This document shows, piece after piece, positions 1 through 10,063 of a stretch of DNA of 12,234 bases. A program made the position numbers and the translations under genes. The stretch spans positions 1 through 12,234 of the forward strand of contig NW_025955736.1 of the NCBI RefSeq assembly GCF_022376445.1, in the 5' to 3' direction. Position 1 is the first letter of the stretch. Every line of letters begins with the position of its first letter. The notes below the pieces were generated by a model, which ran no database searches, was not told the origin of the DNA, and saw only the letters and a program-made list of their open reading frames with translations. Source of the DNA: Fomitopsis serialis. Its lineage: Eukaryota > Basidiomycota > Agaricomycetes > Polyporales > Fomitopsidaceae.

Positions 1-79
1 CATTGTCTGTACGAGCGAGAGGACCGGCGCGAAGGGTACTCCCGCAGATGTGAATCAGTACATCGTTGTCGAAGACCAT
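1..79 (-). CDS. Possible F-box protein, N-terminal fragment cut by window edge
   Basis: Reading the minus strand from an ATG at 79-77 gives 26 open codons running off the window. The peptide begins MVFDNDVLIHIC and continues with a basic stretch and LARTDN. The spacing of D-V-L-x-x-I and the later L-A-x-T resembles the start of an F-box (consensus roughly LPxDVLxxI...L...L), the motif that binds Skp1 in SCF ubiquitin ligases. F-box genes are abundant in polypores, and another lies at 1802-3211. Only the first part of the motif is visible, the leading LP is absent, and a 26-codon open stretch is expected by chance. It is a suggestion only; the sequence left of the window would settle it. Confidence 0.22.
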   Translation of the reverse strand, partial: MVFDNDVLIHICGSTLRAGPLARTDN

Positions 80-1657
80 AGCGCGGTGAGTAGCTCGAAC
101 ATCCCATTCGAGAGCGGTCGGGCTGAGCTTCTCCGACAGAGCCAAGGAGACCCGGACGCCACCGATGCGCTGTCCCGCTTGACGAGTCTCGCATGTACGG
201 CTCCGGCAAACACAAACGGGACTCCTTGAAAGCTGTGCGCGGCGAGGTTGGCTGTACGGATGAGGTACGCGAGTTGTGTGGCCCGTAGACGGACGGTAGT
301 CGCTTTGCCTTCGGGTTGACAGTATCTGGCACGTGGACCCTTGTCTCTTTGTCGGTGAGTAGTACGTTCAGGATGGGTGGGTGATTGTCTGACCGAGCTA
401 GCGATGGCGTTTAGTAGAGTGAGCCTCTGATGTGGCGGTAGGCCTTGGCGCGATCCGGTCAACGTTCCACAAGAATAGAATGGTCCGTCACTACCACGTC
501 TGCTCATAGGTGTCTAGTCTGCTGTATCTTCATGGTCTGTTCGCGCGGTACAAACCTTATATGATTTGCAGTCTTCCTAGACTTCCCCAGCGAATGTTCT
601 GGCCCTCCGAGTTGATGTCTTGTTACGACCCGCGCGGAAACAGGGCCATACATATGCGTTCCATCGCCCCAATCTGCGGGTTCCATCACTCTTCCTGGCA
701 CGTCACATGTGTCTCCACTTCACATCTGTGACTGACTGTGTACGTTCAGGACACAACTCCGACTATGTAGGGAAGAGTTTGCTGGTGAACGCGGCACTGA
801 TTGGAACACCCGTGCGCTACTGTGGTGTAATTATCTCAAAGAATTGCACATACGAATGCAGAGGGCCGTATATCGGCTCTTGTCGCTTAATATTAACACC
901 CTCAAGCATGGGAATTGGTCTTGCGCACACAAACACCACCTTCTGTGGTGCGTATGCCGTCGGCTCATGTTGTAAGGGTCATCGGGATGTGGTTACCTGC
1001 AGGGCGAGCTGAGACTGATCACCGTCTCATTGACGATGTACTCAGCTCGCGTGTAGCGGTGGGAATGAATATAGGTGCTGGGTATGATGCTAGTGAATGC
1101 TGCATGGAGTGGCTGACACCGCTCGAGGGGAGCGGTGGCAAGCAGGCACAGACTCAGACGGGGGAAGAACGCAGTTAGGGTTAGGTGTATGGACTGCTGC
1201 ATCCCACAATGACACTGTACTCAGGCTGGCCGCCGCTCAGTGGACTCACGCATCCTTCGAGCGTCTATCCGGGTGGCCAGTATCTGTGGCGCGTCGACGA
1301 TTAATGCTGGTAGCATGGCTGCCGGTCATGGCATGGAAGGCCCCGGTCGCGGCAGTCACCGTGCGGCTCATCAAACTCTCGGTCGACACAGCTCTTCCTA
1401 ATATACATGGCTTCGGTACGTCCTCGAGGCCCCCTTGCCACTTGCACCCCACCCCACCACTCCCCGCATACGACTGGGCCTCCCCTCATAGCGCATACAT
1501 CCACGTCGCGTGCTCGTAGGAGTACGATTGCCAGATGTCCGATCTCCAGCCTACAGCGTCGGTCGTCTTCTTTCCATGATGATCCCGATTCGACTGACGC
1601 GCCGTTCACCTAGCATCTTCCCTTGCCCCCGAGGACGCCTCACAGCACAGGTCGTGC
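80..1657. other. Intergenic or unrecognised sequence
   Basis: No gene can be supported here. The longest open frame is on the minus strand from an ATG at 507 to a stop at 55 (150 codons). Its translation is rich in Arg and Ser, has no recognisable domain, and would overlap the presumed promoter of the left-edge fragment. A plus-strand frame at 1097-1519 (140 codons) is also featureless and opens with a non-ATG codon. Other frames are short and overlap on both strands. An 11-base TTAGGGTTAGG lies near 1174, too short to call telomeric. Confidence 0.5.
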
Positions 1658-1774
1658 GATTGAGTGCCGACGATCATAGTGATGTCGTCACAGCAGTGCT
1701 GATGGACAGCAGACGGGACTGAGTGCCGATGAACAGAGCAATGAGGATTCAGCGCCGATGATTGGATTTCGACA
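1658..1774. repeat. Degenerate ~29-base tandem repeat upstream of the F-box gene
   Basis: A 16-base core of the form GAYTGAGTGCCGAYGA occurs at 1658-1673 and 1717-1732, and in diverged form (GATTCAGCGCCGATGA) at 1746-1761. The spacings are 59 and 29 bases, which fits four units of about 29-30 bases. The second unit (about 1687-1716) keeps only CAGTGCTGATGG. The array ends about 28 bases before the F-box ATG, so it would lie in the 5' UTR or core promoter. The repeat is imperfect and could be coincidental. Confidence 0.35.
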
Positions 1775-1801
1775 GAGACATCAGAAGTGGATGTCCAGAC
1801 G

Positions 1802-3211
1802 ATGGCGGGACGCCCGTTTCAAGGCACCCTGCCGCTGGCCCTCTCCGCTCGCATCCCGCTCGAGTCTTCGAGTTCGTTGTAAACGAGATGGATCCTCCCA
1901 CATTGACCGTCGCGGCGCTGGTCTGCACAGCATGGTACCCTCGAGCGATGCGCAACCTCTACCACACCATCGGTATTCGCAGCCGCGCAAGCTACAACAT
2001 GCTGTTCAAGCAGTGTTAGCGTCACCACGCGTCAACAGTGGCTCGCGAGCACATGCGAGCTGACGGTAGACGAGCAGAGGGATCACTCAAGCGACGTGCA
2101 CAAGGCTGTCCTAAGCTCAGGAAAAGGTGAGGACGAGACGGAGCGTGGAATCCGCAGCATAGAAACAAGAGCAAGACGACATCACTTCTTACCAGCACTA
2201 CCGTCTGCGCTCGCTGGTCGGATGCCTCGTGTACGCGTCCTTCACATCCGCTATGCAAGACTTTACTTCATCTGCACCGATTTCTTCCTCGCCCTGCCGA
2301 GGTTCGAGTCTGTCAAGTCGTTGACACTTTATGTCTGCCGACTGAACAACATCACGCAGCTGCGGCGGATTGTATCTGCCTTCCCCCAGCTGACAGACCT
2401 CACGATGGAATATGTTCAGTTCGCTCAGCGAGGCGCTGCCAGTTACGCGGGAGCCTCACTCTTTCGGGCACCATCTCACATGCGTCTTCGATACCTTAAA
2501 ATCTTCGAGGTGGTCGATGAATGCATGGTGATGTTCCTTGACTGGATGTCACACTCCGGCCTCTGCACCTCACTTGCGGATCTGAGACTCTTTTCAAGTT
2601 TAGACAACACCTACATGGCAATTACATCCTTCAACCAACTCCTCGAAACGGTGGGGGCATCGTTGACCCGTTTTTACGAGAGGTTACCTGACGATGAAGC
2701 CCGTAAGTTGTCTTGCGTACAGACTTCACTACTGATGCACATGCACAATGTAGGTGCTCACACAAACCTGTTTCATAACACCGCCTTGCAATCCTTGGAC
2801 TTCAGGCTGCGTGACATCAAACACACGCCTGAAGACGAGGGGCGTCACGCGGCGTGGACCAAAGCTGCAGACGAGTTACACGGCATATTCTCCACCGTCC
2901 GGAGCCGTCAGCTCGAGCACATCAAGTTCGGCATTATTGTTGACGTCGACGACAACATTCTCGAGTCTGAGGAGCCAAGCGCTGTCCTCGACTCGGAGAA
3001 GCTCGACCTGCGGGACCTGCACGGGGTCTTGAGCCAGCCATACTTCGACACATTGAAGGATGTCAATGTGGAGATAGACCTGTGTTTTGAGTCCCATCAT
3101 ACCAAGTTGGATGTGGACAGCGTCGCTCAGAAGCTCCAGGCCATGGTCCATGGCATATTGCAGCCATGGTCTGCTCGTGGCATAGTCACCGTCACCTTTG
3201 AATTCGCGTAG
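1802..3211 (+). CDS. F-box protein with LRR-like body, two frame breaks near the 5' end
   Basis: F-box proteins bind Skp1 through the F-box and hold substrates with the C-terminal part, inside SCF ubiquitin ligases. The ATG at 1802 has a strong context (A at -3, G at +4). It gives MAGRPFQGTLPLAL, the LP...L start of an F-box. The F-box continues in another frame (VFEFVVNEMDPPTL, LVCTAWYPRAMRNLYHTI), then returns to the first frame at RQQWLASTCEL. From there the frame is open to the TAG at 3209-3211. The body has LRR-like strands (SLTLYVCRLNNI, LTDLTMEYVQF, LRYLKIFEV) and a conserved-looking C-terminus ending VTVTFEFA. Coding exons are about 1802-2702 and 2754-3211, near 450 codons. I recognise the family from expanded lineage-specific F-box sets in polypores; the substrate is unknown. 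The two frame breaks mean a recent pseudogene or assembly indels. A UGUAAAU element lies seven bases after the stop. Confidence 0.8.
1832..1861 (+). other. Frame break 1 inside the F-box motif
   Basis: The frame starting at ATG 1802 encodes GTLPLALSARIP, then runs into Ser-rich sequence and a TAA at 1880-1882. The rest of the F-box (RVFEFVVNEMD) is in the frame beginning at 1861. No intron of normal size fits between the two halves, so a net -1 (or +2) indel in this interval is the simplest reading. Confidence 0.6.
2008..2028 (+). other. Frame break 2 just after the F-box
   Basis: The frame encoding SRASYNMLFKQC ends at a TAG at 2017-2019. The expected continuation, VTTRQQWLASTCEL, is in the frame one base further on. 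This break offsets the first one, so the remaining ~1.1 kb is in the same frame as ATG 1802. The only GT...AG pair that could join the two parts is about 24 bases apart and would remove RQQ, so splicing is unlikely. Confidence 0.6.
2127..2195 (+). other. Possible in-frame intron (69 bases)
   Basis: GTGAGG at 2127 and TTACCAG ending at 2195 could define a 69-base intron that leaves the frame unchanged. The stretch is also open and reads as ordinary protein (ERGIRSIETRA), and no good CTRAC branch site is seen. Retention as coding sequence is at least as likely. Confidence 0.22.
2703..2753 (+). other. Intron in the F-box gene (51 bases)
   Basis: The donor is the consensus GTAAGT, the acceptor is ATGTAG, and CTGAT about 20 bases before the acceptor can serve as branch site. 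Removing it joins DDEAR to AHTNLFHN in frame (phase 1). Its length is a multiple of three, so the frame is open with or without splicing, but the internal peptide (KLSCVQTSLLMHMHNVG) interrupts an otherwise regular sequence. The consensus signals make this the most certain intron in the window. Confidence 0.75.
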
Positions 3212-5401
3212 TGATACTGTAAATGTGAGTGACCCCGCTTGCACACACGTCCGTCTTACTCTTGCCTCCCGTTCAGCCATTCGGCAACACCCACGAGTCC
3301 TCGCGCTGAAGCCGTCGCCTGTCATCCGAATGGTACAGACGGAGGCGGTGGCAGCGAGGCATCGTCACCGCCCGTACGGAGCGCGGGTCGATGCGAGGGG
3401 ATTGGCCGTTCAAACGTTCGCAAGCGGTCGTCTGGCTCCCTCTTATCTATCCCCCGATTCAGTGGAAGGATGATTTTCTTGGCTTCGGTATGGGATTCAC
3501 TCGGATTCGGTATGGGCACTGTCTGGACTGACTTATGCTTGCTACAACGACTGAAATGTGGTGTGATTGGACGATGACACAATGTACTACACATCGACTA
3601 CTTGGGCGGGTATCTATATGCGACTGTATCGGACTTCTCTATCGCTACGACCAGACGAATTGTATCTTGTTTCGTATCGTTATGACCATGTTCAAAACGT
3701 ACGCGCAGGTCGCCGACAGTAGGGATAAGAAATGATCCAAAGATCCGCTATATTCATGATAGTACGTGGATGGCCAGAGGGGGTTCGGGAGACCTGACGG
3801 GAGCGACGTGGCTGAGTCCAAGCTAGCATGAACGCAGATCGTCGACATCCTCGCGCGAATTGACATTACGAGGGCCGTGCTAGGGTCAATACGAGAGGCG
3901 CGTTCGTGAGAGCGGCGAGAGGCTTGATGAGCAACCGTTTGTCGCAGGTAATATTGAGCCAGAGGTTCCGAGACGAGGGGGAACGACGTAGGGTTGGTCC
4001 GCCTTGAAGAGGTCGCCCACAGGGTCGCGAGTCGCAGGGAAACGTCTCGTACTATCGAAGACCCTAGGGAGAGGAAGCGAGACAGTCATTATACATGTCG
4101 CATGTCAGGTCGATCATCTTACCGTCGACGGAATCAGAGGCACTGCCGGGTGAGCACGACCAGGGCAGTTCGAGAGGCAACCAGCGGGGCCCAACAAGCT
4201 TGAGCGCGTAGATAGGGCCCTGGAACCCGAAGGCGGGACGCCTGTATCGACTTGACGCACTGTAATTTTGCGGGCTGCGAAATATGGGCTCTTCGCAGAC
4301 GTGCGAGTATCTCTTCAAAGACGAGATGGAGAACACGCTAGTATGTCAATATTCGCTCGCTGAACCCAGTAGGCATCTTGAGAGTATATGACGTCGTCTA
4401 GAGCTCACCAGTTTTTGATCAGGACGCCCGTAGGAAGAGGCATACAGGTTCGCTGAGTTGTAACCGGCCTTGCTACTGAGAACGTGGTCAGTAGTACACT
4501 GTCTTGAGATACGGTGGATCATGTTCGTACCGATGCACGACTGGGTTGATATGGGGGCCTTGATACCGCACCGCAAGAATGTCTACGAGGCAATACTGAC
4601 CTGCTTGCATGACGGCGGGTTAGTGAAGTAAGCCATGCTCACCTGGCGAACAGGAAGAGTTCCGCAGCATTGATGTGCAGCTCATCAGTCGTCGGATACG
4701 CTATGATAGCTCACGGAGTCACGAGGCAACTGAGTATCACCGGTGGGCAGGCGTCAAGCCTCCTTTCGAGGGCGCAAGGTGAGTGACAGCGCGTTGGCCG
4801 CAACTGCCACTAAAATTCCCAACATCGACGGACACAATGGAGATCAGTAGTTTCCCCGCACACTGAGTCTCATGTTTGCATGTGTGGGCTGGCGGGCTCT
4901 GCGTCGGCGTTGGTAAATGTAAGGTCGAGTCGCCTGGGTTGGAAAACAGATATACTCATCTTGCCTTATGCGAGGCCGCAACGCCAATCGCGCCCCAGTC
5001 TAGTCCGCGGGTGTCCAGGCTAGGCCGTATGCTATGATGTTGGAACACTTGAGTACGAATAGTCAACAATTGGAGCATTACCTCGAGCCGAGTGTCACGC
5101 ACAGTTTATTGGCTTCGACGCGGGAAGACACGAGAAGCGTGCTCTGTACAATAGTAGATAAGTACTTCAGAGCTCAGAGCACCTTATGAGACGAGGAACA
5201 GCGCTCACCGTGCTCAAGCATCCACCGCGGTGCCATGTTCGGCAACGAACTAAGCTCTGAGTAGGAGTCTGATGCACTACTAAGCGATGAGCCATGCCCA
5301 TCGAGAACTAGAGGTTACATACCTGACAGACACTCGTCCTTCCGTGTTTTCGTCTCTTTCAAGCTTTTACGATGAGCGACTCACCCATGGCACCGCGCCC
5401 C
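3212..5401. other. Long stretch without a recognisable gene
   Basis: After the F-box stop there are only short, mutually overlapping frames on both strands (none above about 150 codons) and no protein motif I recognise. The minus-strand frame overlapping 2876-3325 is the shadow of the F-box gene. An 11-base direct repeat, TTCGGTATGGG, occurs at 3484-3494 and 3506-3516, 22 bases apart. The region 4580-5280 has no open frame of note. I see no tRNA-like B box with matching stems. Confidence 0.5.
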
Positions 5402-5666
5402 GTCACAGGACGCGGATGGAACTGTCGAGCGTCATAACTGCGGGATGCGCGCAACAGAGGCGTACTCACTGGAACAGGACTCGAAGAGACGCATAAATAA
5501 CTGTCATTCGGCGGAGGGTGCAATGGTTGCGGAGGATGCGCGCGAGCCGAGGCCGAGTCACGTACATCCATTTAGCAAGTTGGGTATGCATTGCGCGTGT
5601 TGGACGACATAGTGTCCGAGGGCGTGCAGAGATTTCGGCGGTGTTCAAAGAACGGTGAGAGGGTGT
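5402..5666 (+). repeat. Dispersed direct repeat, copy A
   Basis: This segment matches 11384-11666 in the same orientation. Shared blocks in order are an 18-base identity (GCGGGATGCGCGCAACAG, 5440-5457), a 34-base near-identity at 5461-5494, the TTCGGCGG...GGAGGATGCGCGCGAG block at about 5506-5546 with a ~9-base insertion in this copy, TGTCCGAGGGC, and AACGGTGAGAGGGTGT at its end (5651-5666). The block order and spacing are preserved, with an offset of 5999-6000 bases. No protein is recognisable, so it may be a transposon fragment or duplicated gene-upstream sequence. Copy B lies directly upstream of the minus-strand gene at 10064-11256; no matching gene body is seen beside copy A. Confidence 0.75.
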
Positions 5667-5757
5667 CACAGCGGACAAATCACCTTGTGAGAAGTGCTTA
5701 CATAGCGCTCACAAACCAGGAGCGAGTATTTTATCAGGACTCGGTGTGAGGGGTTCT

Positions 5758-5833
5758 AACATAGGAAATGCACTTCCCTTGTAAGGCCTAACATTGCTTA
5801 TGTTCGGAAGTCCGCAATGTTAGTATCTATGTT
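5758..5833. repeat. Nested inverted repeat
   Basis: A perfect 10-base inverted repeat, CTAACATTGC at 5788-5797 and GCAATGTTAG at 5814-5823, encloses a 16-base loop. A 7-base pair, AACATAG at 5758-5764 and CTATGTT at 5827-5833, flanks it with unequal arms. The surrounding sequence is AT-richer than the rest of the window. It could be a small hairpin or the remains of a miniature transposon; no target-site duplication is clear. Confidence 0.5.
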
Positions 5834-7471
5834 CTTTCCATGTTCGGGCTTTCACGCTATGCACTGTCTCTTTACTTTCAATGCGAGGACTTCTAACTTT
5901 GCGACTTAAATTAGTACTCAATCCTCCTTTGTAAGCGACATGTAGACGCGTCGTACAAAGGGTTTTGTCCGCTGTGTGTTCAAGACCTAGTGCAGAGAGG
6001 AGGCGCTCGTAAGCATTCCGGAGGAGCGGGCCGACCACGGTGGCGTCGCCGACTGCAAGTGGCTCCCTGTTGCTCTTCCTCGACCGACGCGACCTCTGCT
6101 TCGATCCTGCTCCACGCTACTCTCGCTGCTCCCGTCGGCTTACTTATTGACTCGCAGTACTTATGCTATGGTCACGCGGGTAGCAAGTGCCGCCCACCTT
6201 GCTCGATGCGCTCGACGTCGACCGACACGACCCGTCGACCTCCTCCTGCACAGGCTGCGTCTGGTTTTCTTGGATCTGCTCTTGTAGATGCCGTCGTCCG
6301 GGCGTCTCGGGACGCTTAACTTGTCTCCGGGCCCACATGAGCCTGAGGCTGGTCGCATGGGAACCCAAGTTCGTTTCTGCCCATTTCTCGGAGCCCGTCG
6401 TGCAAACAGCTGACACGTTCATCAGCTTTCTCCACGTTCCCTCGACGCGCTGTCAGGAAGAGCATCCAAGAGAGCGAGTCGTAGTGTCTGACTTATCACC
6501 TGTCGCGGGCATTTTCAGAAAGCATCTTGCGTGAGTTCTACGCATTCATCATCATGGGGCAAATAGGCTGACCTTGGTCAACGCGGTGTCGGTCCCTACA
6601 CCATGGTATTCTCGCTTCGTGTTCTGATGCGTTGTCGTGACTCTGGCCCGCAGCAGCCTCGACATGCTGTCCAAACTATGGTCCCGTTCCAACTGGTCAC
6701 ACCGGAAACCATGAACGATCCGGAGACATAGATACCTGCATGCGCTACCTTGGCGCTACCTCTCGTCTTCGGTCGCACGGTATACAGCGTGAGTTCTTGA
6801 ATGGGACAGGTACCATCCGTCTGTGCGTCCTGACCCCATTCGAGCACTGTTGCCGTTAGATATGAATCGTTGCATCCTGGCATCATCTCGCACCTGCGGC
6901 GGACCTTCCGCTCGTCCTATATGTCTCTGTACCCTGCACCGCACTAGAGGATCACTAGCTAACGAGGTTTGAACGGGCGCTGAATCGGACTCCAAGACAG
7001 TGGCGGACGTGGGTTCTATCTACTTCCTGTCTTTCTGTTTGCGCGACTCATATTGAGCCACAGTGCCAGTGCCTTGGGTCTCTCCGTTGTGGTCAAGACT
7101 GATTACTCACAAGTTCATGCACACTCCGCCAATGGAGCTTCCTTGGGGCATCCGAGCCGCGGGCTGTGAGTTCACTCTGAGGCTGTCGTAGGCTTGCGCT
7201 TAGAAGGACATACTGAGTGAGTTGGCCGTTCTTATATGCATAGATGTCTCAATTCGTCTCTAAGCAGGTCATTCGAGCACTTCTACTGCTCAAACTACGT
7301 TCGGCCCGCGAACCGACACAGCGTGGACGAAGTGTCGTAGATTAAGCAGGACGAGTGTCAAGGGCAGACGTTCTCTTGTATGCAGGGCGAGTCCTGTCAC
7401 CAGATACCGTACTCGCTTACGTTCCATCTTGTCCTCCAGCCGCTAAGTATGCCTCCTCGCCGCTTTCAAGT
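5834..7471. other. No recognisable gene; one weak open frame at 6187-6534
   Basis: The most protein-like stretch is plus strand 6187-6534 (115 codons, non-ATG start), ending in SPVAGIFRKHLA. Its stop overlaps a GTGAGT at 6531 that could be an intron donor, and a possible acceptor CCGCAG ends at 6652. A minus-strand frame at 6596-6886 (96 codons) is also unremarkable. None shows a domain or motif I know, and frames on the two strands compete. Nothing firmer can be said. Confidence 0.4.
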
Positions 7472-8370
7472 TCAGCCACCCCTCGAGCTCCCGCATCGTC
7501 CGCGCGGGTACCACCTCATTCTCTCCCTACGTGGATGCTCCTTTGGTTTTGACCGAGACGGCTCGGCAAGCCACGAACGCGTCCAAACTCGGTTCTTCAA
7601 CGACTTGCTCTTCACGAAGTCCCTGGGTGGACAGCGCAGGATCACCGGCAGTGATGCACGGCCCTCGACTGGCCCCTCGAGCACTAGTTGAGACGGAATA
7701 CGACGGTTAACTGGCGATATCCGACCGGCGGTTCCATTCCCGCAGCACATAGCCAGAAACACGAAACGTGCACGTCGGCGAGGCTGCGCGGCGCGGCGCG
7801 GCGACTTTGCTCTCGACGTGCAGATCCATTGCCGACCACTAAATATGAGTTTTTGCGTCCTCGTGTCGCGCCGGTGAACATTAGACTCAACGGGGGAACC
7901 ACAGACGCGTACCTTGTTCCCCGACACATGTCCAGCTGGGCCGCCTTCGCCACGTTCGAAGACCGCCATCCGCGCTTGTATACGGCCCAACACCCGCCCG
8001 TACGCCCCCAGGAGATCGGTTGGGCGTTTAGTTTTGAACCAGATCGCGCCCTCCGCCATATGTGCCTTTCGTTTTGACTTTTTGCCTCGTCTGATCGACG
8101 TGTTTTTAGGCACATCCCCCAGACCTGTCGTCGAGCCCAGAGACGCGCAGATAGCGCGACTCGCTCGCTTGAACCTCCCTGCCAACTCCTGATTTGGCCG
8201 GAAGAGCAGACGCGAGGCCGGCTCCCGAGAGAAGATCCAAGTTGTCTCTCGCCGATCTCGTTACACGCTCCCATATCACCGTGCAACCAGCACCGCCCAA
8301 TGACATTAGCGTCACTCCTTCGACCCCTCCCGATCTGCCGCTTCCCATTGAACACGTTCACAAGGCGCAA
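7472..8370 (-). other. GC-rich tract open on both strands; two overlapping minus-strand frames
   Basis: The minus strand has two long overlapping open frames: 8185 to 7472 (237 codons, opening with TTG) and 8370 to 7684 (228 codons). The plus strand is also open here. In the first frame an internal ATG near 8062 starts MAEGAIWFKTKRPTDLLGAY, which looks plausible as protein, and AAG-GTACGC a little downstream could be a donor. The product is very rich in Arg, as expected for antisense reading of GC-rich sequence. I recognise no domain and cannot tell which strand is coding. Confidence 0.25.
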
Positions 8371-8752
8371 CTGTATTGTGTGTCCACACTGCGGCCCGTC
8401 GTCACGTCTAGCGTCAAGCCGTGCTACTCAAGGCATGTCAGGGTGTATGCATGGTTATGCGATCTCTCCGCGGCACTCATGCTACCTTTTCGCACTCCTG
8501 CAGGTCAATGCCGTACCCCGCGATGCTCACGGCTCTGTCGGCGACCCCAATCCCCGGACGGGCGGGAAGACGAGGGACAGTTGTACGGGCGTCCGGTGAG
8601 TGCTTGCAGAGAGGTCTTCGCGGCAACGACCGCTTACGTCGATCTTGCAGCACGGGGAGGTGCCGCAGGACCTTTCGAGTGGGCGTGTGCGGGCGACGAT
8701 GTTCGCGTCGTCGCGCGAACGAGTCGAACAAGGGTGGAGTTCAGTCTCATAG
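7928..8752 (+). CDS. Candidate unrecognised spliced gene (weak)
   Basis: The ATG at 7928 (A at -3) begins MSSWAAFATFEDRHPRLY, and codons to 8061 favour G or C in the third position. Three intron-like intervals follow: 8062-8109 (GTGCCT, CTGAT branch, GTTTTTAG), 8445-8503 (GTATGC to CTGCAG) and 8596-8650 (GTGAGT, CTTAC, TTGCAG). Removing them keeps one frame open to a TAG at 8750-8752, ending in RERVEQGWSSVS. A competing frame is also open across the last two introns and ends at 8799, so the splice signals alone do not choose the frame. The middle exon is Arg/Pro-rich and matches no family I know. The long minus-strand frames overlap it. It is plausible as a gene, but unproven. Confidence 0.25.
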
Positions 8753-8872
8753 AGGACCGGTGCGCGTCGTCCAGTTTCATCAACTTGACAAGACGCTGAT
8801 CAGCAGATCAACGTCAAGGCTTGAAGCACGCTTGTGCAGCCCGAGGTCACGGTTCACGGAAGATCAAGCTGA

Positions 8873-9790
8873 TCGTCCCACAGTGACGTGTACGGGCCGA
8901 TGGTCATACACATGAGATACACCTCGCACGAATGCATGACCTTCAAGAGGATGTCACGAACTGATGTCCGCTGCATACCGGAGGATCAAGTCTCTTCATC
9001 AGTGAACGACGTGCTCGGGGAGGGATCCGGAGACCCGTCAGGACGGGCTGGCGACAACACCGACTGGACGCAGCAGGCCTCCGTGCGATCCGAACGTGCG
9101 GTGAGATGAGATGGTATGTCATCAGCGCGTAGACCCTCGTCGTCCGCTCGCAGGTGCCATTGTCGCTCTTCTAAATCTTCGCAATCCGGTGCGTACCCGT
9201 CCTCGTGGTCAGGTTCCCCTCCCACACTCACTTAGTTCAGTCGGTGTTTCCGCAGTGCGAACGGCCTTCCTCGACATGATCAGACCAGCGGGAGAGATGT
9301 CGACCTCAGTTCTACCCGTACCTACACTACACCCTTGCTCAAGACCCGCATACATTGTGCTTGTACAAGTGCGCGGTGAGTGGCGGAACTCGTGGTCCTA
9401 ACGCTGCAACGGCACGCCGATGCGAGATTCCATCGTCTAGAGACGGTGAGCCGTGTGCAGCAACTTCGTGTCGTAGAGCGCGGGCAGTTCATCGATAGTA
9501 TGTGTATTCCGAAGACAAATATATTTGTGATAGGAATTTGAACGGCGCATAGAGGTGAATCTAGTACTACTTATAACCCGACCGCAAGGCCCCGTGCATA
9601 GCAACAACCCCTCGAGGCAAGTATACACGATCCCTGCGTTTTCGGGTTTCACTGACATACGTACGCTTTCAGTGGCTTGGGATGACATCACTGGCCATCC
9701 CGCGCAGGCCGCCACCGCTGTCCATGAGCGATCCGCACGTCAAAGTACGATTTGTCGTGCGCGTCGTCAATTGTCGTGGAGGTGACTAAG
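8873..9790 (+). other. Candidate unrecognised or decayed spliced gene (weak)
   Basis: Several good intron signatures lie in a row: 9101-9153 (GTGAGA to GCTCGCAG, 53 bases), 9189-9240 (GTGCGT, CTCAC, GTTCAG, 52 bases), a GTGAGT at 9376 followed by CTAAC, and 9621-9672 (GTATAC, CACTGAC, CTTTCAG, 52 bases). Flanking stretches look protein-like in places: an acidic frame at 8888-9100, FIDSMCIPKTNIFVIGI at about 9491-9540, and WLGMTSLAIPRRPPP after 9673. No single frame joins all exons without stops. This could be two genes, a decayed gene, or chance matches. I recognise no domain. Confidence 0.25.
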
Positions 9791-10063
9791 CACCTCGTCG
9801 ACCATGTCCGCTTGAGACGCGTGTACAACGTCTCGCCTCTGTCGCTGAAAGGCTCGTCGACGTCTTCAGCCACGGCCAGCGTACATGGCGGCGTGCGTTT
9901 CCACTGGAATGGCGGACGTCGAGGCCTATTTCTTGGTATAATCACTTCGAATGCGAGTACACTGTACAGTCGTTGTGCAATTTACAAGCAGGCACACATA
10001 CGCTACGTCAGACAATGGATGATGAAAATTGAGTGCCCCGCGGTGTCAGGCCCTGCCATACTA

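Noticed and set aside
55..507. Minus-strand open frame of 150 codons from an ATG
   Set aside because: No domain or compositional support; overlaps the presumed promoter of the left-edge fragment.
1174..1184. TTAGGGTTAGG, a telomere-like 11-mer
   Set aside because: Fewer than two full units and no array around it; expected by chance in a genome of this size.
2876..3325. Minus-strand open frame of 149 codons
   Set aside because: Antisense shadow of the F-box gene; no motif.
4150..4185. GTTCGAGA, possible tRNA T-loop
   Set aside because: The flanking five-base arms do not pair and no acceptor or anticodon arm fits around it.
5359..5571. Similar short minus-strand peptides in both copies of the dispersed repeat (also 11356-11562)
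   Set aside because: The similarity follows from the DNA repeat itself; the peptides differ at both ends and show no domain.
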